A stretch of 21,507 nucleotides of DNA from Thermoplasmata archaeon. Its GTDB lineage: Archaea > Thermoplasmatota > Thermoplasmata > SG8-5 > JAGLSY01. The position numbers were made by a program, and so were the translations under genes. The DNA lies in the NCBI GenBank assembly GCA_023137005.1, contig JAGLQE010000106.1, positions 1 to 21,507 on the forward strand. Direction: 5' to 3'. Below, piece by piece: positions 14,994 to 21,507 of this stretch (position 1 is the stretch's first letter; each line of letters begins with the position of its first letter). The notes under the pieces were generated by a model. The model was not told the origin of the DNA. It ran no database searches and worked only from the letters and a program-made list of their open reading frames with translations.

Positions 14994-15015
14994 AATCATT
15001 GATATAATTGGCTGC

Positions 15016-15023
15016 TTAATAAT
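15016..15023 (-). promoter_or_regulatory. Probable TATA box of the M50 protease gene
   Basis: The minus strand reads ATTATTAA, about 27 bases before the chosen ATG. It lies within the region that would be coding if translation began at the upstream GTG. Confidence 0.35.
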
Positions 15024-15040
15024 ATTATGCAAGAATTTTC

Positions 15041-17749
15041 TCACTTAGATGTTTCTGATTTTCCTGCCTTTATTTTAGCTAACTCTATTGCTTTATCTCG
15101 CATTTTTTTGGCAGTTTGAGGATCTTTACCTGGAACAGATACCTGGGCGAAATCAGGCTTTCCTCCTCCACCAGTCTCGTATTCCTCAGCAAGAATTTTA
15201 GCTGTCGAGCCACAATCAATATAGCTAGAAGAACTTGTGATATACAATAATGATGAGTCCTCTGGAGTTAAAACAGAAAAGGAGTTGGGTTCTTGTGATA
15301 AAAGCATAGAGGTATTCCTTGTCATTACGATTGAACCAGGTACAGTGGCATTAATGTAGAAAATACCATCAACCTCTTCTGCCTGTTGTCTAATCTCCTT
15401 AACATAAGCTGTAGAATCAGTTTTTTCCTCTTTCTTCCTGCCCTTCTGGTACTCCTTCCGCTCTTTGTGGGTCTTATCCACGGCTTTGATCAGCTTATCA
15501 TGATCATCGATGCCATGTATCTCCTGTATCTCTGAAACGGTCTTGTGATGCTCCTTCATCCATTCAAAGAGAGGTCGACCAGCAATGAATTCCAATCTCA
15601 GAACACCATCCTGTATCCTTCTGGACCGTAGTATCTTGATAGGGCCTATCTCCGTGGTCCTGGAGCAGTGTATCCCACCACAGGCCTCGACATCCACTCC
15701 TCGTACATCGATTATCCTTAACTCGCGACCGGGAACCGCACCTCCCTGGTACAGCCTCATGCCGAACTTCTTCTCGGCATCGGTCCGGTTCATGACATAC
15801 GAGTCCACCGGAATATCAGCGATGACATAGGCATTGGCCTTCTCCTCTATCTCCTGGAACTGCTTGGGTGTCAGACTGGCATAATGAGTGATGTCCAGCC
15901 GGGCCATGTCCTCACTCTTGTGCGCACCGCTCTGCCAGATATGGTTTCCTAAAACCTCTCTGGCCGAGGCATTGACAAGGTGTACCGCGGTATGATGGCG
16001 CATGAGCTGTCTACGACGAGCCCAATCGAGCTTGCCAGTGACCTCCAGACCCTCCTGAAGAACATGATCATCTGTATCGATAGTATGAATTACCACATTA
16101 CCAATGGACTGAACATCCGCCACTTTGTATCCACCCAGGGTGCCAGTATCATGCTCCTGCCCTCCTCCCTCGGCGTAGAAATAGGTCTTGTCCAGAATTA
16201 TATCCCTTCCAATGACCTTGATGACAGTGGATCTGAACTCATGAATATGCGAATCCTCATAATAGCCCAGGATGGTTGGAGGAGCGTCTATCTTTTCAGC
16301 TGCATCGGTCTCGGCCTCCTTCTCTAGAGCCTCATGTCTGGCAGCAACCGCCTGGTAGAAATCATCCGGGATATCGAATTTCTGGGTGGCGAAATCCTGT
16401 ACCACTTCAGGGTTCAGACCATGGGAGTCGTAAAGATCCACCAATTGCTCGGTATCAAAGGACTTGCCCTCATTCTTCAATTTGGTCTCCAGCCTTCCGA
16501 CAAGCGAGTGCCCTTTCTTCAGGGTCTCCTCGTATTTCCTGGATTCTACCTCCACCAGCTCCATTATGTCCTGGCCATTCTCCTTGAACTCGGGGAACTC
16601 TTCTTTGAAATAGTCAATATGACTTGCCACTATCTCCACAAGTGGTATGTGCAGATCGAGGGCCGTGAGGGCGCGGGTCGCCCTTCTTACCAGCAGCCTG
16701 GCAAAGTAGCCAGCCTTGACATTGGACGGTACTATACCATCATTTAGCATGAAAGTTAGAGCGCGTGTGTGATCGCACACGACATAGATATTCTCCATGG
16801 GCATTGTCTCGGCCTCTAGTTGTTCGACAGACAACTCCAGCCTCTTGGCCACCTGCTGTCTCAGCTCTCGCAAACTACCGGGATTGTCAATATTCAAAAT
16901 TCCTGACACTCGAGAGAATTCTCCCATGATCTTCGAGTCCGGCCTGATGCCAGTGAGTGTCTTCAGCTTTTCCAGAGGGGGACCGAATACCGCCTCGTAG
17001 GCACTGGATGTTCCCTGAGATATCCAGGACAGTCTCTCCAGGCCATAGCCCGTGTCAACCACCTGCATGTCCAGCTTGGTCTTTTTCCCTCCAGCTTCGG
17101 AGTACATCATGAATACCAGTGTGGCCAGCTCGACACCGTCCACCATGACCTCGAGGCAAGGGCCGGAATTCCCGCCGCCTTTCCAATCGGCCTCGATATA
17201 GCTCAGTCGGTCATCAGGGATCCCGAAATCATCCCTGTACAGTTTGTCACATAACTCGACCGTTCTATCTTTGAAATAAATGAATTTACCTTCCTTATTG
17301 AAGACATGGTGTGCCATCATCTCGAACATGGTGAAATGACTGCCAGTCCTGCCAACATTATCGATATCATTGAACCTGACGCAGGTCTGCGAGATAGTGA
17401 GAGGATTGGCCGGGGGCTCCACCACGCCACTTATGACCCAGGGTTGAAAGCCGTAGATCGAAGCCTGGGTGAAGAAGACATCGTCCCTCCATCTGGCAGT
17501 GATCGGGTATCTGTTGATACGCGTGTGATCATGCTTTTCGAAAAAGCTAAGATACTTCTCCCTGGTCTCGTGAAGTGAATGTTTTTCCCTGGTGGGTGGG
17601 TTGCCGATGAAGGAGTACTCGATGCAGGGTGATTCCCCACACAGCTCGCGCTCTGTCCTGGCCCAGAAATATCGGCCGCACTTGGAACACTGCTGTCTAA
17701 GGAAATCCTCGTTCTTGAAGAAATCCAGGTCGTACTCGCTCTTGGTCAT
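15041..17749 (-). CDS. alaS: Alanyl-tRNA synthetase, archaeal type
   Basis: The enzyme charges tRNA-Ala. The 902-residue product is full length for archaeal AlaRS. The archaeal-type N-terminal segment has paired cysteines (CSKCGRYFW, CGESPC). The class II aminoacylation core follows, with TARWRDDVFFTQASIYGFQPW and GGGNSGPCLEV. The editing domain has HHTAVH near residue 587 and CGGIHCSRTTEIG near residue 690, which supply the zinc/editing ligands. A charged linker leads to the C-terminal DHHA1-type domain with ETGGGGKPDFAQ. The last ~130 codons (about 15041-15430) are conspicuously AT-rich and favour A/T-ending codons, unlike the rest of the gene, although the reading frame is intact. A TATA box 27 bases before the ATG implies a leaderless mRNA. 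The stop overlaps a possible GTG start of the next gene. Confidence 0.97.
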   Translation of the reverse strand: MTKSEYDLDFFKNEDFLRQQCSKCGRYFWARTERELCGESPCIEYSFIGNPPTREKHSLHETREKYLSFFEKHDHTRINRYPITARWRDDVFFTQASIYGFQPWVISGVVEPPANPLTISQTCVRFNDIDNVGRTGSHFTMFEMMAHHVFNKEGKFIYFKDRTVELCDKLYRDDFGIPDDRLSYIEADWKGGGNSGPCLEVMVDGVELATLVFMMYSEAGGKKTKLDMQVVDTGYGLERLSWISQGTSSAYEAVFGPPLEKLKTLTGIRPDSKIMGEFSRVSGILNIDNPGSLRELRQQVAKRLELSVEQLEAETMPMENIYVVCDHTRALTFMLNDGIVPSNVKAGYFARLLVRRATRALTALDLHIPLVEIVASHIDYFKEEFPEFKENGQDIMELVEVESRKYEETLKKGHSLVGRLETKLKNEGKSFDTEQLVDLYDSHGLNPEVVQDFATQKFDIPDDFYQAVAARHEALEKEAETDAAEKIDAPPTILGYYEDSHIHEFRSTVIKVIGRDIILDKTYFYAEGGGQEHDTGTLGGYKVADVQSIGNVVIHTIDTDDHVLQEGLEVTGKLDWARRRQLMRHHTAVHLVNASAREVLGNHIWQSGAHKSEDMARLDITHYASLTPKQFQEIEEKANAYVIADIPVDSYVMNRTDAEKKFGMRLYQGGAVPGRELRIIDVRGVDVEACGGIHCSRTTEIGPIKILRSRRIQDGVLRLEFIAGRPLFEWMKEHHKTVSEIQEIHGIDDHDKLIKAVDKTHKERKEYQKGRKKEEKTDSTAYVKEIRQQAEEVDGIFYINATVPGSIVMTRNTSMLLSQEPNSFSVLTPEDSSLLYITSSSSYIDCGSTAKILAEEYETGGGGKPDFAQVSVPGKDPQTAKKMRDKAIELAKIKAGKSETSK

Positions 17750-17772
17750 TATTTGGGAGAATATGCGGGTGG

Positions 17773-17780
17773 TAATAAAG
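17773..17780 (-). promoter_or_regulatory. TATA box of alaS
   Basis: The minus strand reads CTTTATTA, centred about 27 bases before the alaS ATG. This predicts initiation at the start codon. Confidence 0.5.
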
Positions 17781-17807
17781 TTAATCTTTAACGGGCTCTC
17801 AGATCAT

Positions 17808-17917
17808 AGGGTATATGGTGCATGAACCACAAAAGAGAAAACAATGAGATATTGGTTAATACACCACATACCCTACGTTGGTTAATGGTTTTGATAGGGT
17901 ATTTGGTGTATTTCCCG
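17808..17917. repeat. Three copies of an AGGGTATNTGGTGYAT element in mixed orientation
   Basis: Copy 1 (17808-17829) and copy 2 (17853-17874, inverted) match over 22 positions with three differences. Copy 3 (17896-17911) is in the same direction as copy 1 and shares the 16-bp core. A short TTGGTTAAT also recurs near 17852 and 17878. The cluster lies between the leftward alaS promoter and a rightward TATA box at 17935, so it may be a shared operator. That role is inferred. Confidence 0.75.
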
Positions 17918-17934
17918 GTTATCACCAAAATCCC

Positions 17935-17942
17935 ATTATATA
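17935..17942 (+). promoter_or_regulatory. TATA box of a rightward transcript with a long leader
   Basis: ATTATATA fits the archaeal TATA consensus. A start near 17967 would give a leader of about 215 bases before the small ORF at 18181. Confidence 0.45.
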
Positions 17943-17964
17943 CTCTCATGTCAATGTTATTCTT

Positions 17965-18180
17965 GGGCAGTCAATGAGGGGTCAGTATTCCCTCCGCTAA
18001 ATTCACAGATAGATGCTAGCAGAGTGAATGTGAGCCTTTATTGAATTCAACCCAAGCTATGCTTGGGGATGAATCAATGATAGGCAAAAGTTTGGAGGAG
18101 GCGGATTCAGAGCTTCTGGTGAAACTCTGAATTAACTGAAAAGGAAATAGCCTAATGGGCCACCAACGGAGATTGGAAAG
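17965..18180 (+). other. Structured untranslated leader or small RNA, with a possible 23-codon ORF
   Basis: No ordinary gene is visible. Two clean hairpins occur. CCCAAGC and GCTTGGG form a seven-base stem with a three-base loop at 18051-18067. ATTCAGAG and CTCTGAAT form an eight-base stem at 18105-18132 with a 12-base loop. A 23-codon ATG frame at 18059-18130 (MLGDESMIGKSLEE...) starts inside the loop of the first hairpin and stops inside the arm of the second. It could be a leader peptide or chance. I could not match the RNA to a known family (RNase P, box C/D or riboswitch). Confidence 0.35.
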
Positions 18181-18405
18181 ATGAAAAAGAAGAAAAGGGT
18201 ATACGAATACGAACTGTGCATAACGCACCTGGACCCCGAAATCAGAGGTATCAGAGTGAGGAACATAGGACTTAGTTCCAATGCCAGTTTTTCATCTGAA
18301 GTTGGTCATGATTTCTGTGATCTCGGATTCTGTAATATCCGATTCAAAGGAACCAAAGATGTGAAAGTGGCCCTGATGCCCACCCTGGAGCAAATGCTTA
18401 GTTGA
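18181..18405 (+). CDS. Small unrecognised protein (74 residues)
   Basis: I do not recognise this protein. It has a lysine-rich start (MKKKKRVYEYELCITH), then ISGLSSNASF-like mixed sequence, a segment with two cysteines five residues apart (HDFCDLGFCNIRF), and a Leu/Met-rich end. It has no membrane segment or signal peptide. The ATG is preceded by GGAG nine bases upstream, and a TATA box far upstream implies a leader of about 215 bases. Its neighbours upstream and downstream are repeat-rich non-coding DNA, and it faces the leftward coiled-coil gene. It may be a genuine small basic protein or a chance frame. The ribosome-binding site and isolated rightward promoter are the only support. Confidence 0.4.
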   Translation: MKKKKRVYEYELCITHLDPEIRGIRVRNIGLSSNASFSSEVGHDFCDLGFCNIRFKGTKDVKVALMPTLEQMLS

Positions 18406-18623
18406 GATTATGGAAATATTCGCATTAGCTCTTCTAATCGCGTACAATTAAAGGGAGTATACGCGGAACAAACACTTCGCTAAGAAGTACATTGAAACCG
18501 TGTTAGTTCTTCTAATCGCGTCTAATTACAGATAATATGCGCAATTAGAAATTAGAAGGAACATTTTCTAGATCTTTGCAAAGCTCACACTATTCAATGT
18601 GATTTCATAGCTCGAGGAACTGC
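18406..18623. other. AT-rich intergenic region between convergent genes
   Basis: No gene is visible. It holds the repeated element annotated at 18425-18562 and otherwise no feature that I can name. It separates the 3' ends of the rightward 74-residue ORF and the leftward coiled-coil gene, so it should carry both terminators. Confidence 0.5.
18425..18562. repeat. Direct and inverted copies of a TTCTAATCGCGT element
   Basis: Two 26-bp direct copies (18425-18450 and 18503-18528) share TTAG-Y-TCTTCTAATCGCGT followed by AATTA or TAATTA, 78 bases apart. An inverted relative (AATTAGAAATTAGAAGGAAC, 18543-18562) faces the second copy, making a long imperfect hairpin: GTTCTTCTAAT against ATTAGAAGGAAC and TCTAATT against AATTAGA. 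Confidence 0.7.
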
Positions 18624-19988
18624 CTATATTACCTTCTTCTTGGCAACCTTCTTGGCATCCTCTTCTATCTGGGTACCACAGGCATAGCACATGACTGCAT
18701 CGCCAGATATCATTGTACCGCAAGATGGACAGGCTATCTCCTCGTCCTCACCGCCAGATGCTTCCTCTGCTGGTGCATCGCCGGAATCCAATTGGGTTCC
18801 ACAGGCATAGCACATAACAGCGTCGCTGGAGATCATGGTGCCACAAGATGGACAGGCCTTCTCATCGTCACCGCCAGATGCTTCTTCGGCCGGAGCTTCT
18901 TCTTCAGTAGGGGCATCCTCAGCAGGGGCCTCTTCTTCGGCTGGAGCATCGCCACCATCAGAATCCAATTGGGTTCCACAGGCATAGCACATAACAGCGT
19001 CGCCGGAGATCATGGTGCCACAAGATGGACAGGCCTTCTCATCGTCACCGCCAGATGCTTCTTCGGCCGGAGCCTCTTCTTCAACCAGCTCTACCGGGGG
19101 TTCTTCGGCCGGAGCTTCTTCTTCAGCAGGGGCCTCCTCTTCGGCTGGTGCTTCTTCTTCAGCAGGGGCTTCCTCTTCGGCTGGAGCTTCTTCTTCAGCA
19201 GGGGCTTCCTCTTCGGCTGGAGCTTCTTCTTCAGCAGGGGCTTCCTCTTCGGCTGGAGCTTCTTCTTCAGCAGGGGCCTCCTCTTCGGCTGGAGCTTCCT
19301 CTACTGGCGCAGGGGCGGCTGCGGCCTGTGAAGCCATACCTCTCAGGGATTCTTCCTTCTGAAGGAGTTCCTGCTCCCTCTCCATGAGGCGCTTTCCGTC
19401 AGTGATTATCTTATCTTTATTAGAATTGAGATCTTCCTCTTCCTTGGCCAGTGCCTTCTCTCTCTCGAGAAGTTCCTCGCCCTTGGACATGAGCTTCTCC
19501 ACGATCTCCTTCAATTCGCCGTGAGCCTTCAATTGCTCCTCTTCCTTGGCGATCATGGCATTTCTTTTCTCTGCCACTTCATCCTCGATGGTCTTTATCT
19601 CCTCCATCTTGGAATATATCTCGGTCTCGCGAGTTGCCAATTCCTGCTGCTTGGAGTTTATCTCGGCCTCTCTGGACTCGAAACCCTTTTCCAGGTCCAC
19701 GATTCTGGCCTTCTCATCGTCAAATGCCTGCTTATCAGAATCCAGCTGGCTCTTCATTGAGTCCAGTTCGCTGGTCTTGGATTCCAGTTCGCTTGTTTTG
19801 GATTCCAATTCACTGGCTTTGGAATTGAGTTCGCTCTCCTTGGTCTCGAACGAGGCCTTGAGCTCCTCAATTTCCTTTTCTTTCTCAGCAACAGCAGTTT
19901 CTTTGTTGCGCAATTCCTCTTCCTTGTTCTTAAACTGTTCAGCCTGCTTTTGCATGACTTCCCAAAGTGATGGTTCTTCTCCGCCCAA
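18624..19988 (-). CDS. Coiled-coil protein with EEAPAE repeats and three zinc ribbons
   Basis: The 454-residue product has three parts. Residues about 8-222 are an almost uninterrupted charged coiled coil, with heptad-like runs such as KASELESKTSELESKTSEL. Residues about 230-297 are about eleven EEAPAE hexapeptides, forming an acidic, probably extended linker. The rest holds three near-identical zinc ribbons (CPSCGTMIS...CYACGTQ, near residues 318, 377 and 418) separated by shorter acidic linkers, ending in a lysine-rich tail. There is no signal peptide or membrane segment, so it should be cytoplasmic. The start is TTG, supported by GGAGG seven bases upstream. The next leftward-reading gene upstream is a KaiC-like ATPase. 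A scaffold or adaptor role is my inference. I do not recognise the full-length protein. Confidence 0.85.
   Translation of the reverse strand: MGGEEPSLWEVMQKQAEQFKNKEEELRNKETAVAEKEKEIEELKASFETKESELNSKASELESKTSELESKTSELDSMKSQLDSDKQAFDDEKARIVDLEKGFESREAEINSKQQELATRETEIYSKMEEIKTIEDEVAEKRNAMIAKEEEQLKAHGELKEIVEKLMSKGEELLEREKALAKEEEDLNSNKDKIITDGKRLMEREQELLQKEESLRGMASQAAAAPAPVEEAPAEEEAPAEEEAPAEEEAPAEEEAPAEEEAPAEEEAPAEEEAPAEEEAPAEEEAPAEEEAPAEEPPVELVEEEAPAEEASGGDDEKACPSCGTMISGDAVMCYACGTQLDSDGGDAPAEEEAPAEDAPTEEEAPAEEASGGDDEKACPSCGTMISSDAVMCYACGTQLDSGDAPAEEASGGEDEEIACPSCGTMISGDAVMCYACGTQIEEDAKKVAKKKVI
18664..19080 (-). repeat. Three copies of the zinc-ribbon-coding segment
   Basis: Segments starting at 18787 and 18964 (177 bp apart) are nearly identical over about 110 bp. 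I see one substitution (GCT versus GCC) in that span. The C-terminal copy (about 18664-18735) is more diverged. The high identity points to recent duplication or ongoing gene conversion. Confidence 0.85.
19101..19300 (-). repeat. 36-bp minisatellite encoding paired EEAPAE hexapeptides
   Basis: About five and a half 36-bp units repeat, each with two 18-bp halves that use different synonymous codons (TCAGCAGGGGC against TCGGCTGGAGC on the plus strand). Units are almost identical, so copy number probably varies between strains. All changes seen keep the reading frame. Confidence 0.9.
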
Positions 19989-19995
19989 TTAAATT

Positions 19996-20000
19996 CCTCC
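19996..20000 (-). promoter_or_regulatory. Ribosome-binding site fixing a TTG start
   Basis: The minus strand reads GGAGG, then seven bases, then TTG. No ATG is available in this frame until residue 12. A TATA-like ATATATAA lies at 20011-20020, too close to leave the site in the mRNA. A second one (GTTATAACC near 20038) is better spaced. Confidence 0.6.
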
Positions 20001-20093
20001 AATTGTTTAGTTTATATATTGCCCAACTGTCGCGGTTATAACTGTTATTGTATTAAGTACTTTTTGTAGACCAGGGCACTATTAATGCTATTA

Positions 20094-20804
20094 TCATAGT
20101 TCAGTATCGAATATCGGGCCAAGGACCACTATGCCCCCTTTTCCGACCTCGATAGCATGCTTCTCCATACTGTGCTGGCTCGCCCTCATTTTCTCCACCT
20201 GGAGATACCTCACAAGCTTGCCGCGATTCCTGTCAAGTCCCAGCATTATGATGCCATCCACCAGGAAACCCTCGTTCCCCAGAAGATTGGAATCTCCACC
20301 CAATGCTCTCTCCATTACCACGAAGCAAATTAGATTATTATCCCTGAGCATCTTGAAGAAATAGAACATCTTTTTCCTCATACTGTCCTGGTCCTCCATA
20401 AGAGAATACAAAGCACCCAGTGAGTCAAGTGCGAAAACCGAGAACTTATCTCCATGCTTTCTCTTGAAATGAACTATCATCTTCTCCAGGAATTTCAAAT
20501 AGTCAGTCTCATCCGCTCCTTCGACCACCCTGTCGATCTCCCTGAGGTCTGTGAAGTCCGATATCTGCATATTCGTGCTGAGGTCGAAACCCAGGCTCTC
20601 CATGTTCCTGACATGGCTCTGGACGGTTTCCTCCAGTGTGGTGTAAAGCCCGAAATTGTCCGTATCCTCCAGGTATTTGGATATCAGAGTGTAGCAGAAG
20701 CTTGTCTTCATAGAGCCAGGTGGCCCGGTTATCAGTACTATCGCTGGTGCCTGAATATCTGTTTTGAATACCTTATCCAATCCTTTTACAGAGTTCTTGA
20801 ACAA
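20094..20804 (-). CDS. Single-domain KaiC-like (RecA-fold) ATPase
   Basis: The 236-residue product is one KaiC/RadA-type ATPase domain. The phosphate-binding loop GPPGSMKT (27-34) has Met where the usual Walker A has the second Gly before Lys, a variant I associate with archaeal KaiC-like proteins. Glu58/Glu59 in TTLEET match the catalytic glutamates of KaiC. Walker B is FSVFALDS (121-128). The C-terminal VDGIIMLG...RYLQVEKMRASQHSMEKHAIEVGKGGIVV is the KaiC subunit-interface signature. Such single-domain archaeal proteins usually act in signalling or motility-like assemblies as hexamers, but the role of this one is unknown. It starts with TTG, backed by GGTGAT just upstream. It reads toward the coiled-coil/zinc-ribbon gene, with about 105 bases between. 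Confidence 0.85.
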   Translation of the reverse strand: MFKNSVKGLDKVFKTDIQAPAIVLITGPPGSMKTSFCYTLISKYLEDTDNFGLYTTLEETVQSHVRNMESLGFDLSTNMQISDFTDLREIDRVVEGADETDYLKFLEKMIVHFKRKHGDKFSVFALDSLGALYSLMEDQDSMRKKMFYFFKMLRDNNLICFVVMERALGGDSNLLGNEGFLVDGIIMLGLDRNRGKLVRYLQVEKMRASQHSMEKHAIEVGKGGIVVLGPIFDTEL

Positions 20805-20807
20805 TTT

Positions 20808-20813
20808 ATCACC
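20808..20813 (-). promoter_or_regulatory. Ribosome-binding site supporting the KaiC-like TTG start
   Basis: The minus strand reads GGTGAT, complementary to the 3' end of archaeal 16S rRNA, followed by AAA and the TTG start. TATA-like TTATTAAA (20846-20853) lies upstream. Confidence 0.5.
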
Positions 20814-20895
20814 TTTCTATAGATAATGGAGATGGCAATTAGACATTTAATAATTACCTTTATAGTTAGATAGCCTCAAAATCGATCGGGATCCC

Positions 20896-21507
20896 TCATT
20901 TGTGTAGCTTAATGACGATCGCCGATAATTCCTCCCATGAGGCATCGGTCCTCAGACCCTTTGTATCATAGTGGACGAGTGAGGCCTGATGGCCTTCTTC
21001 GATCAGCTGGCTGACCAGTTTTTTGGTATTGGGGGGATGGACCTTGCAATGGCTGGCGATCTCATCGGTCGTGTACACGAATGGAGGGAAAGGGGTCTCG
21101 CCGGCCAGTAATTTAAGAAGGGATATGGTATCGGATGATATATTCTCATGGACCTTGTCATCCTCCTTGACCATTTTATTCAATGTATCAGTGTCATTGA
21201 GGGCTCCCATCCACATTGGGCCACCATATATCTCACCCGGGATCGGCCACGTGGTCTCTCTGTACCCGCCTTTTCTATCCTTGATAATGTATCCTATTTT
21301 CTTGATAAGATCATCGGACAGCTTGGCTCCCTTCTTTATTCTGAAGTACGCTCTGAAATAATGACCAGAGAAGTATGAAACAAGAGGGGTTGCCGAAATA
21401 TCGAAGACCGCCGCCCTGCTGATGGCATTGCCCACAAGTATTCGGAGGCCAGTATCGTGCATGGTCCCTGTATGCAGGGGCCTGGCCCCGTACCTTCGAA
21501 TGCAGGT
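20896..21507 (-). CDS. trm1: tRNA (guanine-26) N2-dimethyltransferase Trm1, C-terminal part (partial)
   Basis: The frame is open to the window's right edge, so the 5' part (SAM-binding domain) lies outside. The visible 203 residues begin CIRRYGARPLHTGTMHDTGLRILVG, a conserved Trm1 stretch, then continue AAVFDISATPLVSYFSGHYFRAYFRIKKGAK, GPMWMGALND and the C-terminal winged-helix-like tail HYDTKGLRTDASWEEL. This order matches Trm1, which makes m2,2G26 in tRNA. The C-terminal domain helps bind tRNA. An internal ATG at 21462 is not the true start. Its expected TGA/TAA end lies about 90 bases from the start of the KaiC-like gene, which has its own promoter signals. Other tRNA-processing genes lie nearby (kae1, Trm-G10, alaS). 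Confidence 0.92.
   Translation of the reverse strand, partial: TCIRRYGARPLHTGTMHDTGLRILVGNAISRAAVFDISATPLVSYFSGHYFRAYFRIKKGAKLSDDLIKKIGYIIKDRKGGYRETTWPIPGEIYGGPMWMGALNDTDTLNKMVKEDDKVHENISSDTISLLKLLAGETPFPPFVYTTDEIASHCKVHPPNTKKLVSQLIEEGHQASLVHYDTKGLRTDASWEELSAIVIKLHK

Noticed and set aside
17808..18562. A CRISPR array
   Set aside because: Repeats are few, in mixed orientation, unevenly spaced and of two unrelated sequences. No cas gene is in the window.
17750..18620. An intact insertion sequence
   Set aside because: No transposase frame, no matching terminal inverted repeats at both ends and no target-site duplication can be seen.
18792..19331. A 179-residue rightward frame opposite the coiled-coil gene, rich in FFFSRG and LFGW repeats
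   Set aside because: It is the exact antisense shadow of the zinc-ribbon duplications and the 36-bp minisatellite. Repeats without stops on one strand also give open frames on the other. No start signal is seen.
1..21507. tRNA genes
   Set aside because: I looked for the B-box GGTTCGAATCC pattern with a matching acceptor stem in the intergenic stretches on both strands and saw none.

Overview
This window looks like a chromosomal segment of a euryarchaeon, most probably from the Thermoplasmatota. I infer this from archaeal gene types (unfused Kae1, Orc1/Cdc6, archaeal AlaRS, Trm-G10, Trm1, single-domain KaiC-like ATPase, archaeal SRP RNA). Archaeal TATA boxes 22-29 bases ahead of start codons also suggest many leaderless transcripts. 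The lineage is an inference from gene style, not from a marker comparison.

Layout. Bases 1-4758 are leftward: the 5' part of an SRP RNA, kae1 (t6A tRNA modification), a YjdF-like membrane protein, a small glutaredoxin-like protein, a membrane-anchored OB-fold protein, and an orc1/cdc6 initiator whose stop lies four bases from the OB-fold start. A two-hairpin terminator zone then separates these from a leftward pair: a 2x[4Fe-4S] ferredoxin (too short for ordinary ORF calling) and a stand-alone Lrp/AsnC effector-domain (RAM) protein. A divergent promoter pair at 5001-5051 serves the ferredoxin and a rightward small zinc-ribbon protein. Next comes a rightward 6.8-kb gene for a 2,262-residue secreted surface protein made of serial beta modules. 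A rightward tRNA G10 methyltransferase follows. It converges on a leftward block of a site-2-protease-family membrane protein and alaS. An approx. 870-base region (17750-18623) has repeated sequence elements, a structured leader and one small unrecognised ORF. The right end is leftward: a coiled-coil/acidic-repeat/triple-zinc-ribbon protein, a KaiC-like ATPase and the C-terminal part of trm1, cut by the window edge.

Information processing dominates: tRNA modification (kae1, trm-G10, trm1), aminoacylation (alaS), replication initiation (cdc6) and protein targeting (SRP RNA). The accessory material is the giant surface protein, the repeat-rich 17.8-18.6 kb region and the coiled-coil/zinc-ribbon plus KaiC pair.

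The most unusual signals are: (1) degenerate copies of gene 3' ends, stop codon included, just downstream of two unrelated genes; (2) a 36-bp minisatellite and near-identical zinc-ribbon duplications inside one gene; (3) a three-copy, mixed-orientation 16-22 bp element between the alaS promoter and a divergent promoter; (4) a sharp fall in GC over only the last ~130 codons of alaS. I did not find a CRISPR array, an intact insertion sequence or a recognisable defence system.
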